From the NCBI GenBank assembly GCA_900315635.1, contig OMZV01000005.1:62001-126000 (forward strand): 64,000 nt of DNA, in the 5' to 3' direction. Positions within the stretch are counted from its first letter, which is position 1. Each line of letters opens with the position of its first letter. The notes beneath the pieces were generated by a model. The model was not told where the DNA came from. It worked only from the letters and a program-made list of their open reading frames with translations, and did not search any database. The stretch comes from an uncultured Prevotella sp. (GTDB lineage Bacteria > Bacteroidota > Bacteroidia > Bacteroidales > Bacteroidaceae). Below, piece by piece: positions 41,668-50,793 of the stretch. A program made the position numbers and the translations under genes.

Positions 41668-44112
41668 TTATTGTGAAACGGTTGACGAGACATTCTGCTT
41701 CTCATAGTAAGCCTTGTAGTCGTCGCCACCATACTTGAGTCCGAGGTCCTCACCTGCTATTCCGTCGCAGACTCCCTTGTAAGCCCACTTGCGGAGATAG
41801 TTGGCGTCATAGAGGTTTGGAGCGTCGTTAGGAATCCAGTAGGTGTGCTCATCGGCATTATCCGACAAGCCCCAGATGGTGATACCACTCTGCTGAGCCT
41901 CAGGCACATTCTCCTTGTATGACTCGAATATCATGCGGTAGCAGTCGCTCTGACACTTGTACTGTGCTGCTGACGGGCTGCTTGTGCCAAGGGCAACGTC
42001 AAGTTCTGTGACACGGACAAGTTTTCCGGTTGCCGCCATAGTCTTGAACATCTCATCAACCTTTGCCTTGAGGGTCTTGATGATTGAGTCGTTGGTTGTA
42101 ACATCATCAGTAGCGGCATGGAGGTCGAAGTGAACCTGTGAACCGATACCGTCGACGATTGGTGAGCCGTTGGCTGCATCAATGCCTTTGACGAAATCGA
42201 CAAGAGCAGCAAGCTTGCCAGGACTGACCTCGAGGTTATAGTCGTTGACGAACAGCTTGGTCTCTGCCGGCAGATACCGGCGGGCGTACTGGAATGCCTT
42301 GACAGCATAGTCCTTGACATAGTAGCCCCAGTAGAAACGACCGTCACCCCAGTTAAGGCTCAGTCCGTCGGTAGTCGACTCGGTTGGTTCGGCATCATAA
42401 GTTGTATTGCCATTATCATCGGTAGTACTTCCGCCGAATGCTCCGGCATCAACACCACGAACCTTGTTAGAACCATCGGTAATAGGCTCATTGATGACAT
42501 CATAGCCGTAAGGAACGACATTCTTCTCCTTGAAGTGCTCGGCACAACCCTTGATCCATGATTCCATAGCTCCAAGCAGTGCGGTACGCTTCTCCTCAGG
42601 CGACTTAAGAGTGTAGGTAATGGTTGTTGCACGGCGAGGGCCACGGCGAGGCATGAAGCGGAACTGCTTGGCAGATGCGTCGAGGCTCTGGTCTTTGGCA
42701 ACACCGAACTTCACATTATCTATATAGTATGTTCCGGCTACCTTACCGAAGTTGAGGATGATACGGTTGACATCGTCGTAACCAGGCTTGAACTTCTTCT
42801 CGCACAGATACCAGTCATTGCCGGCATTGAAGGTTGAGTAAGCTCCCTGCGAGCCGTATGTCGTTCCGTTCTGATACTGGAACTGAATCTGTCCGGCGGC
42901 TGTGCTGCTCTTTACATAGAACTGGATCATGTAGACCTTAGAGCTGTCGAGATAGGTATCGAAGGTGTAAGCGCACTGTGCATCCCACATGTTTCCATCC
43001 TTCGGGTTGGTCAATACGAGACCGTATGAGCCGTCTCTGCCTACGCCTTCCTGTACAGCTGACGTTGGACTGTTGCCACCCCAGGAAGCCCAACCGCCCT
43101 TGGTGCCGCCTTCGAAGTCGGAAGCATCGCCGGTAAGGATGTTCTCCATTGGGTCTTCCTGCTTGATACCGAACTGAATATCATCGATTGTATAAGTACC
43201 GCCGACCTTACCGAAATTGATAAGGATACGGTTTACATCGTCATAATCAGTTATTGTGAATGACTTCTCGCATGTCGTCCAGTCTGTACCGACATTGAAT
43301 GTGGTATAACCGCCCTGCGAGCCGTATGTTGTACCATTCTGATACTGGAATTGCAGCTGACCGGAGGCTGATGTACTCTTTGCCTTGAAGCGGATGGTAT
43401 ATTCAACGTCCTTCTGCAAAGGCTCATCGAAAGTATAGGCCATCTGAGCTTCCCAGAAGTTACCGTCGCCCTTGTTGGCAATGACCATTGCAGCTGAGCC
43501 GTCTTCACCGGCTCCTTCTACAACGCCGCCACTTTGCTTGTTAGAGCCCCAAGAGCCCCAGCCTCCGCTTGTTCCGCCATTGAAGTTGCTGGCATCACCC
43601 GGGAGAATGTTTGCAATGTCGCCATCGGTCTTGATGACCATTGTCGGGGCAATAAGCGACTTAAGGTAGGTCTGTGCCTGCTGCTGGTACCATATAAAGT
43701 TATGACCATAGAGTTTAACGTCTGATGGCATGTTTTCCAGCATCTGGTCGACAGTCGTCCATGTCATAGTGCCGCTGTTGCCAACGATAGCGTCCATCTT
43801 AAGGGCATTGCCCGGAGTGAACATCTGGAAGTTCTCATCGGCAAGGTTCTTATAGGCAGTGCCTGTAGAAGCCGACTCATTGTACATTGCTGCACTGAAT
43901 CCGAGACCAACAACCATATTCGGCGTGTACTGCGCTGCGTAAGTCTTTATCGGCTCATAGTTGGCGAGCACCTCCTTGACGGCGAGCGGAATCTCGGCAG
44001 TGGTGACTTCGCCTTCACCGGCAGGACGTCCCCACTCCATTATCTGGTCGTCGCAACTGGTCAGTAGCATTGCTGATGCCATGACCGGTATGATGATTTT
44101 ATTTATTTTCAT
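41668..44112 (-). CDS. Surface GH10 endo-xylanase lipoprotein with two inserted binding modules
   Basis: The 814-residue lipoprotein (lipobox C20, LTSC-DDQ) has a GH10 domain split by a roughly 330-residue insertion. The first part (about 45-150) ends with KLYGHNFIWYQQQ. The insertion holds two similar beta-sandwich modules, about 165-318 and 322-475, sharing GDASNFNGG/GDASDFEGG and FQYQNGTTYGSQG; these resemble CBM4/CBM22-type modules. GH10 resumes near 500, with acid/base E542 in YDVINEPITD and nucleophile E703 in RVTELDVAL. Xylanases with inserted CBMs are known from Prevotella (Xyn10C). It is the last gene of the xylan operon. Confidence 0.93.
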   Translation of the reverse strand: MKINKIIIPVMASAMLLTSCDDQIMEWGRPAGEGEVTTAEIPLAVKEVLANYEPIKTYAAQYTPNMVVGLGFSAAMYNESASTGTAYKNLADENFQMFTPGNALKMDAIVGNSGTMTWTTVDQMLENMPSDVKLYGHNFIWYQQQAQTYLKSLIAPTMVIKTDGDIANILPGDASNFNGGTSGGWGSWGSNKQSGGVVEGAGEDGSAAMVIANKGDGNFWEAQMAYTFDEPLQKDVEYTIRFKAKSTSASGQLQFQYQNGTTYGSQGGYTTFNVGTDWTTCEKSFTITDYDDVNRILINFGKVGGTYTIDDIQFGIKQEDPMENILTGDASDFEGGTKGGWASWGGNSPTSAVQEGVGRDGSYGLVLTNPKDGNMWDAQCAYTFDTYLDSSKVYMIQFYVKSSTAAGQIQFQYQNGTTYGSQGAYSTFNAGNDWYLCEKKFKPGYDDVNRIILNFGKVAGTYYIDNVKFGVAKDQSLDASAKQFRFMPRRGPRRATTITYTLKSPEEKRTALLGAMESWIKGCAEHFKEKNVVPYGYDVINEPITDGSNKVRGVDAGAFGGSTTDDNGNTTYDAEPTESTTDGLSLNWGDGRFYWGYYVKDYAVKAFQYARRYLPAETKLFVNDYNLEVSPGKLAALVDFVKGIDAANGSPIVDGIGSQVHFDLHAATDDVTTNDSIIKTLKAKVDEMFKTMAATGKLVRVTELDVALGTSSPSAAQYKCQSDCYRMIFESYKENVPEAQQSGITIWGLSDNADEHTYWIPNDAPNLYDANYLRKWAYKGVCDGIAGEDLGLKYGGDDYKAYYEKQNVSSTVSQ

Positions 44113-44147
44113 AGTTTCAAGTATTTGAGTTAAGAGTAATCAGGTTT

Positions 44148-44179
44148 TACCTTTTTACTTTTCTACCTTTTTACTTTTA
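44148..44179 (-). repeat. Two tandem 16-bp T-rich repeats overlapping a stop codon
   Basis: TACCTTTTTACTTTTC (44148-44163) and TACCTTTTTACTTTTA (44164-44179) differ in one base. On the minus strand they give purine-rich AAAAGTAAAAAGGTA motifs beyond the 44177 gene stop and upstream of the GH10 start. Confidence 0.85.
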
Positions 44180-45571
44180 GAAGTCTGACACTGTAACGCT
44201 TGTGCAAGGCACGATGCGGAAGTTGTCAATATAGACCTTAGTTGTGAACGGGCTTGCCGGATAGGTTAAATCGTCGGAGAACTCGAGGTCGGAGTTGACA
44301 AGCAGGAACACGAAGTTACGGTAGCTTCCACTGTTGCGGTCGGTGACTACATTGTCGAATGTGTAAGAAGCCTTATCATTGGTGTAGCGCCCGAACTTCG
44401 ACAGAGGAACAGTGATAGTCTGCCAGCGGTTGCCCGTTGTGAAGCTAGACTGTGCACCGGTCTCGGTGTCCATCCATGGAACCCAGACGAAAGCCTGTGT
44501 CATGTAGTCCTTATTATACTGTGTTCCACCTGATCCGAAGCCATAGTTTGACAGGTTGTTCTGCAAAGAGATTTCCAACTGACCGGTACCGGTCCATGCG
44601 TCAGGAACATATACATCGAACTGCAATGCTACTGAATCGACTGGTGTTGAGCCAGGAATAAAACTTTCCATACGCGTCCAATCGTCGTTGGCATAGTCAT
44701 TACCAGTTGTTGCCCAGATACTTGCGTTAGCGCCAGCCTTAATTCCACCGGCATCAAGTACACTCTGAGGAACAAGCTCAACGACTTTTCCACGTCCTGA
44801 ACCAAGCGGGTCGTCAACAAGGTCGTCATACTTATAGGTTGCACTCCAGCCACCAAGGTCGGCAGAGTTCTCGAAGTCAATGACGGTGCAGTTCTTATTG
44901 TTGAAGTAAGCCGGGGTAACTGCGGTACCGTTAGCTCCCTCACTTGTGATGGAACCACTCCCGGTAACACCCGACGGCATGGTGAATGAATACCACTTTC
45001 CGTCTTCATCACTGGTTATTCCGTCAGTAACCTCTACACCACCAGGCAGGGTCAGATGGGTCGTCTCCTGCAAGTTAGAGCCATAAACAATGACTTTCTC
45101 ACCTGGTTCCGGAAGCGTATTGTCGACGCTAGAGATTGTCGGAGCCGATGCACGGATAGTGAACTTATAAGTGTAAGTGGCGTTATCCTTAACCAAAGTG
45201 ATGGTATTGCGGACAGTTGAGTCAGCCTTATCGACCGGCGTGTTGCCATTAAGTGTCACCCAAACGTTATTGTCGGTCATGAGCGCATTATTAAAATAGG
45301 TATCATAACCGTTGATATAGATATGGCGCAAGCCTGTGAATCCGGAACCTTCCAGGCGAATCATCTGTCCGAGGCGGGCGAAACTTACTTCACGGTCGGT
45401 AACGGAGTCTTTGGCAGCAGCATTCTCCAGATAGACCTTATTGATAACCATCTGCGCTGAGCCGGCATCATCGTCATCGCTGCATGAGGCGAAGAACGGC
45501 GTCAGAGCAAGCAGCCCAAGCGGAAGGAGTCCATAGAGCAATGCTTTGGTCTTATTGAATATTGTTTTCAT
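44177..45571 (-). CDS. Surface glycan-binding lipoprotein with IPT/TIG-like domains (xylan locus)
   Basis: The 464-residue lipoprotein (lipobox C30, FFASC-SDDDD) has IPT/TIG-like segments at about 40-150 (MIRLEGSGFTGLRHIYINGYDT) and 150-235 (EPGEKVIVYGSNLQETTHLTLPGG), then a C-terminal beta-sandwich (from about 240, DFENSADLGGWSATYKYDD). It is arranged as an SGBP-B/XusE-like xylan-binding protein: same position as the 33584 gene in the mannan locus, after susC and susD and before the surface endo-enzyme. Xylan binding is inferred from the following GH10. Confidence 0.83.
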   Translation of the reverse strand: MKTIFNKTKALLYGLLPLGLLALTPFFASCSDDDDAGSAQMVINKVYLENAAAKDSVTDREVSFARLGQMIRLEGSGFTGLRHIYINGYDTYFNNALMTDNNVWVTLNGNTPVDKADSTVRNTITLVKDNATYTYKFTIRASAPTISSVDNTLPEPGEKVIVYGSNLQETTHLTLPGGVEVTDGITSDEDGKWYSFTMPSGVTGSGSITSEGANGTAVTPAYFNNKNCTVIDFENSADLGGWSATYKYDDLVDDPLGSGRGKVVELVPQSVLDAGGIKAGANASIWATTGNDYANDDWTRMESFIPGSTPVDSVALQFDVYVPDAWTGTGQLEISLQNNLSNYGFGSGGTQYNKDYMTQAFVWVPWMDTETGAQSSFTTGNRWQTITVPLSKFGRYTNDKASYTFDNVVTDRNSGSYRNFVFLLVNSDLEFSDDLTYPASPFTTKVYIDNFRIVPCTSVTVSDF

Positions 45572-45594
45572 AATTTAGTTCTTTAAAGTTATTA

Positions 45595-47337
45595 TTACTG
45601 GAAGAGCGACTGCTCGTCTATCTCACGCTCGCCGAACTCGTAAGGAACGGTCTGAACGTTGCCATTGGTATCCGGCTTAAGCAGCGGGTCTTTAGTCTGG
45701 TCGGCATCAGCCATCGGGAGAACAAGGTCGGCTGCTGTCGCTACATCGACATCAGGTCCAGGAGCAACATAGTTGTCGCTGAGCTTATAAGTCTTGGTCT
45801 CGTTATCGAAGTAAGAAGCGTTACGGTTCTGATTGTTCAGATAGTTAACGACTTCCTGCTGGTGAGAATAGCTGCGACGGAGCAACTGGAACCAATAAAG
45901 TCCTTCGAATGCGAACTCCATACGGAACTCATGGCGCAGGTCTTCGTAAGTCACGACATTCTTTGTCGGCACCTTGGCACGCTTACGGATGAGATTGAAG
46001 TAACGGAGAGCGGTCGGGTCATTAGTCTGGTCGGAATTGCCCATTGTAGCATCAACGTAGTTGAGGTAGACCTCAGCAAGGCGGAGCATATAGGTATTGA
46101 TGCCTGAGTTGTTAGGCTCAGAGAATCCATTGACCTTCTTGGTACCGATGACATACTTCTTGATGTTGGCTCCCTGATTGCCAGGATTCTCGGTTACACC
46201 ATATACATACGGGTCTGACGGATCAGCACTGAGTTCCGGATAAGACTCTCCGTATGAAGCAACGCTGTTATGCCGGCGAACCTTATCGTCTATAACCGTT
46301 CCGAGAGTATTGTCCTCATAGTTAGAGAACTCCTCAAAGAGGTCGTAAGAGCAGTATGTCGCACCACCCCAAGCATTCTGGTCAGCAACCATTGTCGACC
46401 AAGCAAGGAATCGAGACATGCTCTGTCCGGCACCACCGACGCCTGTTCCAGGCATGAACTGCAACTGGAACAACGACTCCGAGTTGTTATTTATAGTATT
46501 ATAGTTGAACAAAGCAGCATAATCGTCCAGCAGTTTTGCACCACTTTCATTGATAACCTTGGCAGCAGCTTTCTTTGCAAGATCCAGGTAATAAGGATTA
46601 CGCTGACCACTGTTGAAGTTAGTCTGAACGTTAGAGCCATTGTACTGGCCTTCCGTTGTCAGTCCTGCCATAGTCAGATAAACACGTGACAACATTCCGA
46701 AAGCTGAGTACTTGGTTACCCGTCCTGCACCAGTCTGTGATGCCGGAAGATACTTTGCGGCATACTCAAGGTCACGGATAGCATACTCAATGACATCAGT
46801 TCGTGGGTTAGCCGGGATGACATAGTTATTGACATGCTGTGTCGGATTCTCATAGATAACGCCACATCCCCACAGAGAACCAATATACCAATAGGCAACT
46901 CCACGCATGAAACGAGCCTCAGCAGTGCACTGCTCTTTGGCTGTCTGACTTACGTTGGACGACGACTTTGTCTGAATATTTATAACCGCATTATCACTCT
47001 GGTCGACAACACTATAGAGCGCAGCCCATGCTTCCGACAAGCCCTGTGACAAAGAAGTCTCAGTGAAGTTGGTGTATGGATAGATATAGTTGGAATACTG
47101 CGCTGTAATGTTGTTCGCACGACCGTCACCCATGCCATAGTAGAACTTATCGTTGAAGTCAAACCATACATAGCTATACAGCGGCCAGATGTTCTTCTCT
47201 ACAGCTTCGTCACTGTCGAAGAAAGCATCCTGCGACAACTGGTGTGAGTTCGTCTGATCGAGGAAGTCATCAGAGCAAGAACTAAATGTCAGCCCCGCAA
47301 CGACCATCGCACCTATATATAATAATTTTGTTTTCAT
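45595..47337 (-). CDS. SusD-family lipoprotein (xylan locus)
   Basis: The 580-residue lipoprotein (lipobox C21, FSSC-SDDFLDQTNSHQ) has the SusD start FLDQ...LSQDAFFDSDEAVEKN and helical repeats (CTAEARFMRGVAYWYIGSLWG and MLRLAEVYLNYVDATMGN). It captures xylo-oligosaccharides for the SusC encoded 15 bp upstream. It corresponds to XusB or XusD of Prevotella xylan systems, though only one SusC/D pair is present here. Confidence 0.94.
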   Translation of the reverse strand: MKTKLLYIGAMVVAGLTFSSCSDDFLDQTNSHQLSQDAFFDSDEAVEKNIWPLYSYVWFDFNDKFYYGMGDGRANNITAQYSNYIYPYTNFTETSLSQGLSEAWAALYSVVDQSDNAVINIQTKSSSNVSQTAKEQCTAEARFMRGVAYWYIGSLWGCGVIYENPTQHVNNYVIPANPRTDVIEYAIRDLEYAAKYLPASQTGAGRVTKYSAFGMLSRVYLTMAGLTTEGQYNGSNVQTNFNSGQRNPYYLDLAKKAAAKVINESGAKLLDDYAALFNYNTINNNSESLFQLQFMPGTGVGGAGQSMSRFLAWSTMVADQNAWGGATYCSYDLFEEFSNYEDNTLGTVIDDKVRRHNSVASYGESYPELSADPSDPYVYGVTENPGNQGANIKKYVIGTKKVNGFSEPNNSGINTYMLRLAEVYLNYVDATMGNSDQTNDPTALRYFNLIRKRAKVPTKNVVTYEDLRHEFRMEFAFEGLYWFQLLRRSYSHQQEVVNYLNNQNRNASYFDNETKTYKLSDNYVAPGPDVDVATAADLVLPMADADQTKDPLLKPDTNGNVQTVPYEFGEREIDEQSLFQ

Positions 47338-47352
47338 AACTGTAATGTTGAT

Positions 47353-50300
47353 TTAGAAGGAGACATTGATACCGAATGTGTAGATACGAGGTGAAGGATA
47401 ACGGTTGTAGTCAATACCGTTCTTCAAAGCATCGCCATAGAGTGAGCCGACTTCAGGATCATAACCGTCATACTTTGTGATGGTGAAGAGATTCTGAATA
47501 TTCATGTAGAGCTTCACGTTAGAGAGATAGAGATGCTCAATCCACTTCTTCGGGAAGGTGTAACTCAACGAAACATTCTGCAAACGGATGTAAGAGCCAT
47601 CCTCTACGAATGCATCGCTCACACGGTTGTTACCGTTGGAGTAGCTCTCGGTGTACAGACGCGGCATTGTTGTTGATGAAGCGTTTGTAACCCAGTAGTT
47701 ACGATAGTCGTCCGGACCATTCGGGTCAATCTTCTCAACACGAGCGTAGTTGAGAACTGATGTAAGAAGGTTGCTTGTAGAACCGGTAATCTCCAGCTGG
47801 CGGCGGTTGTAGTTGAGAACCTTGTTGCCATAAGAGCCAGTGAACTGGAAGCTGAAGTCCCATCCCTTCCAAGAGAGCGTATTACCGAAACCGAATGTGA
47901 ACTTAGGCTCCGGATTGCCAATGAACGTCTGATCGTTATTGTCGATGACGCCATCGCCATTGAGGTCGGCGAAGCGATAGTCACCAAGCCATGAACCACT
48001 CTTACCAATTGAGCAACCGGTAGGCAGTGCGACTTGCTTGACATTGCCCTGTGCATCCTTATAGTAGAAATCCTCCGGCTTGTCGAAGCGCCCGATAACC
48101 TTGTAGCCCCAGAACTGAGCCATAGGCTGTCCGACAACGGTGTTAGTGACTGTTGCAGTCTCAGAACCCACCTGGAAAGTCTGCGGCAGGGTACCTGTCT
48201 CAGTATCAAGAGAGAGAACCTTGTTGCGGTTGAGCGAGAACACGAAGTTGCTGCTCCACTGGAAGTTCTTCTTGTTGATGTTTATAGAGTTGATAGTGAA
48301 TTCAATACCAGTGTTGCGCAGGCTACCTACGTTACCCCAAGGATTGGCTGCAGTACCATAGTTTGAGCCACCGCCAGAGCCAAGGAATGCAGGAAGATCG
48401 AGCTCCATAAGCAGGTCGTTGGTCTTTTTGTAGTACCAATCGAATACAATGTCGATGCGGTTGTTGAGGACGCTGAGGTCGAATCCCAAGTTCCAAGACT
48501 TTGTTGTCTCCCACTTAAGGTCAGGGTTAGCATTGTTTCCGTTGAGCACACCGACACCCCAAGGAGTGTTGTAAGTAGTCAACAGAGCCATGTAAGCCCA
48601 CTGGCGTACATTCTGGTTACCAGTTTCACCCCAACCGGCACGGAGTTTCAAGTTGTTGATCCACTTGACATTCTGCATGAATTTCTCACCACTTACACGC
48701 CAAGCCAACGCAGCTGATGGGAACCAGCCCCAGCGATGACCGTCAGCGAACATGCTGGAACCATCACGACGCAGAGTGAATGTAGCCATATAGCGGTCGT
48801 CATAGCTATAGAAAGCACGTCCGAAGTAAGAGAAAATAGAGCTGTTGTCCTGATAACCGACAGGAGAAGAGCTGTCGTTGCTACCAGCCGACGGGTCAGT
48901 AGCCGAGTTAGACGGGAATCCGTTGGCACTCGTTACCTGAGTCTCATAGTGGTTGTGGCTCATTTCCTGACCGAGCATAGCATTGATAGAGTGCTTGCCA
49001 AAGGTGTTGGCATAAGTAAGGATATTACGCCATGACCAGTACTTAGAGTTCGTTGAAGTCCACTGAGAAGTACGGCTGTCACTTGTCTTAACTCCAAACT
49101 TATAGTCAGGCATGTAATAATAGTACTTATTATTATTGTAATCGGCAGAAAGCTCAGTCCTGTAAGTGAGTCCCTTGAAGATAGTAGCCTCAAGGTAAGT
49201 GTTCACACGGAAGTTGAACTTCTTGTTGTAGTTGCGTGTAATCTGTGCAAGAGCTACAGGGTTATCAGGCATCCACTGGTCGTCAGGACCGTCGAAAGAG
49301 CCATCGGCAGAGCGTACAGCCACTGAAGGCTGAGAGCGCAGAGCCGTAAGGATAATGCTGTAACTATTGGCAAGAGTCTGCTGTTTGCTGTCAGCGAGAG
49401 AGAAGCTGAAACCACCCTTGAGCCACTTCTTAATCTGTGCGTCAGTATTTCCACGTAGAGTCTGACGGCGGAAGCTCGAGCCAATAACGATACCATCCTG
49501 GTCGAGATAGCCAGCGCTGAGAGCGTAAGTAATCTTCTCGCTACCACCGGTAACCGACAAGTTATGGCTTGTCATGAGCGCATGGCGGAACAGTTCGTCC
49601 TGCCAGTCAGTACCTTCACCCAGAAGCTCAGGGCGTACGAATGAGTTAGTAGCCGACTTGATCTGTGCGTCAGCGATGTCATTGTAGTGCTGGGCATACT
49701 GCTTAAGGTTCAAAACATCGAGCGACTTCGGCATTGTCTGCCAGCCGACATATCCGTCATAAGTAACCGTTGCGTCGCCAGCCTTACCACGCTTGGTGGT
49801 AATCATGATAACACCGTTAGACGCACGGGAACCATAGATAGCGGTAGCCGATGCATCCTTAAGAATATCCATACTGACAATATCGCTCGGGTTGATTTCC
49901 GACAGAGGGTTGGAGTCACCATTATCGCCTGACGATGAATCAATGATTACACCATCGATAACGAATATAGGCTGTGAAGTGGCATTAAGAGAGTTAGTAC
50001 CACGAATGCGGATGGTCGACGAACCACCCGGCGTACCGGTGTTAGCCTGAACCTGAACACCGGCTGCACGACCCTGGAGAACCTGGTCGATACTTGTCGA
50101 AACCGACTTCGAGATAGCCTCATCGCCTACGGAAGTAACGGCACCGGTAAGGTCGGAGCGTTTCATTGTTCCGTAACCGACGACCACGACTTCCTCAAGA
50201 GCCTTCGGGTCTTCCTTCATCGTGAGGTTAAACTGGTTCTTGTTTCCTACAGTAAACTGCTGGTCAAGATAGCCAACGTATGAAAGCTTGATGACCGATG

Positions 50301-50502
50301 ATGACTTCGCGTTCTGGACAGTGAAGTTACCATCAAGATCAGTGACTGCCACTGGCTTTCCGTCCAGCGAGACAGTTATACCTATCATCGGTTCACCGCT
50401 AGCATCCTTAACATTACCTGTCACCGTCTTTTGCGCATAAGCAACAAAACAGAACAGGCTCAAAAACAGAGCAAAGGCTGCTCTTTTGATCTGAAGATAC
50501 AT
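47353..50502 (-). CDS. SusC-family TonB-dependent receptor (xylan locus)
   Basis: The 1049-residue outer membrane channel has a signal peptide (ending AYAQ-K), a carboxypeptidase-regulatory-like domain (TVTGNVKDASGEPMIGITVSLDG), EVVVVGYGTMKRSDLTGAV, and a plug with STIRIRGTNSLNA and IFVIDGVIID. The barrel ends in YTFGINVSF. It imports xylo-oligosaccharides with SusD. It heads susC-susD-SGBP-GH10; its -7 box is at 50702-50709, giving a leader of about 190 bases that can fold (50554-50595). Confidence 0.96.
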   Translation of the reverse strand: MYLQIKRAAFALFLSLFCFVAYAQKTVTGNVKDASGEPMIGITVSLDGKPVAVTDLDGNFTVQNAKSSSVIKLSYVGYLDQQFTVGNKNQFNLTMKEDPKALEEVVVVGYGTMKRSDLTGAVTSVGDEAISKSVSTSIDQVLQGRAAGVQVQANTGTPGGSSTIRIRGTNSLNATSQPIFVIDGVIIDSSSGDNGDSNPLSEINPSDIVSMDILKDASATAIYGSRASNGVIMITTKRGKAGDATVTYDGYVGWQTMPKSLDVLNLKQYAQHYNDIADAQIKSATNSFVRPELLGEGTDWQDELFRHALMTSHNLSVTGGSEKITYALSAGYLDQDGIVIGSSFRRQTLRGNTDAQIKKWLKGGFSFSLADSKQQTLANSYSIILTALRSQPSVAVRSADGSFDGPDDQWMPDNPVALAQITRNYNKKFNFRVNTYLEATIFKGLTYRTELSADYNNNKYYYYMPDYKFGVKTSDSRTSQWTSTNSKYWSWRNILTYANTFGKHSINAMLGQEMSHNHYETQVTSANGFPSNSATDPSAGSNDSSSPVGYQDNSSIFSYFGRAFYSYDDRYMATFTLRRDGSSMFADGHRWGWFPSAALAWRVSGEKFMQNVKWINNLKLRAGWGETGNQNVRQWAYMALLTTYNTPWGVGVLNGNNANPDLKWETTKSWNLGFDLSVLNNRIDIVFDWYYKKTNDLLMELDLPAFLGSGGGSNYGTAANPWGNVGSLRNTGIEFTINSININKKNFQWSSNFVFSLNRNKVLSLDTETGTLPQTFQVGSETATVTNTVVGQPMAQFWGYKVIGRFDKPEDFYYKDAQGNVKQVALPTGCSIGKSGSWLGDYRFADLNGDGVIDNNDQTFIGNPEPKFTFGFGNTLSWKGWDFSFQFTGSYGNKVLNYNRRQLEITGSTSNLLTSVLNYARVEKIDPNGPDDYRNYWVTNASSTTMPRLYTESYSNGNNRVSDAFVEDGSYIRLQNVSLSYTFPKKWIEHLYLSNVKLYMNIQNLFTITKYDGYDPEVGSLYGDALKNGIDYNRYPSPRIYTFGINVSF

Positions 50503-50553
50503 AAACGATAGTTTTTAGTTATATAAAATTAATGTTTAATTACATCGCACAGC

Positions 50554-50595
50554 GCATGAAGGCGGACACTACATAAATAATGTAGAACCTCATGC
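50554..50595 (-). promoter_or_regulatory. Hairpin in the xylan susC 5' leader
   Basis: Outer arms GCATGA (50554-50559) and TCATGC (50590-50595), inner arms CTACAT (50569-50574) and ATGTAG (50580-50585) with a 5-base loop. It lies 52 bp before the ATG in a roughly 190-base leader. Confidence 0.6.
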
Positions 50596-50701
50596 TGCAT
50601 CCTTCTTCTCGAAAGGACACCATTAAATTACATTTCTAATATTCTCCATAATTTAGTCTTTAGTTCGTTAAATGGTTTTAAGTTAATTAATTTTACGTTT
50701 G

Positions 50702-50709
50702 CAAATATA
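50702..50709 (-). promoter_or_regulatory. -7 element of the xylan susC operon
   Basis: TATATTTG on the minus strand, 199 bp before the ATG. No -33 element at the standard spacing, which fits an activator-dependent promoter. Confidence 0.5.
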
Positions 50710-50793
50710 TTACTTTTTCTTCAAAGTACCCGTTAGAATTTGTTTCATTAAAATTACAGAACGTTTCATTTTGTATCAAGCGCCCATAACAGC

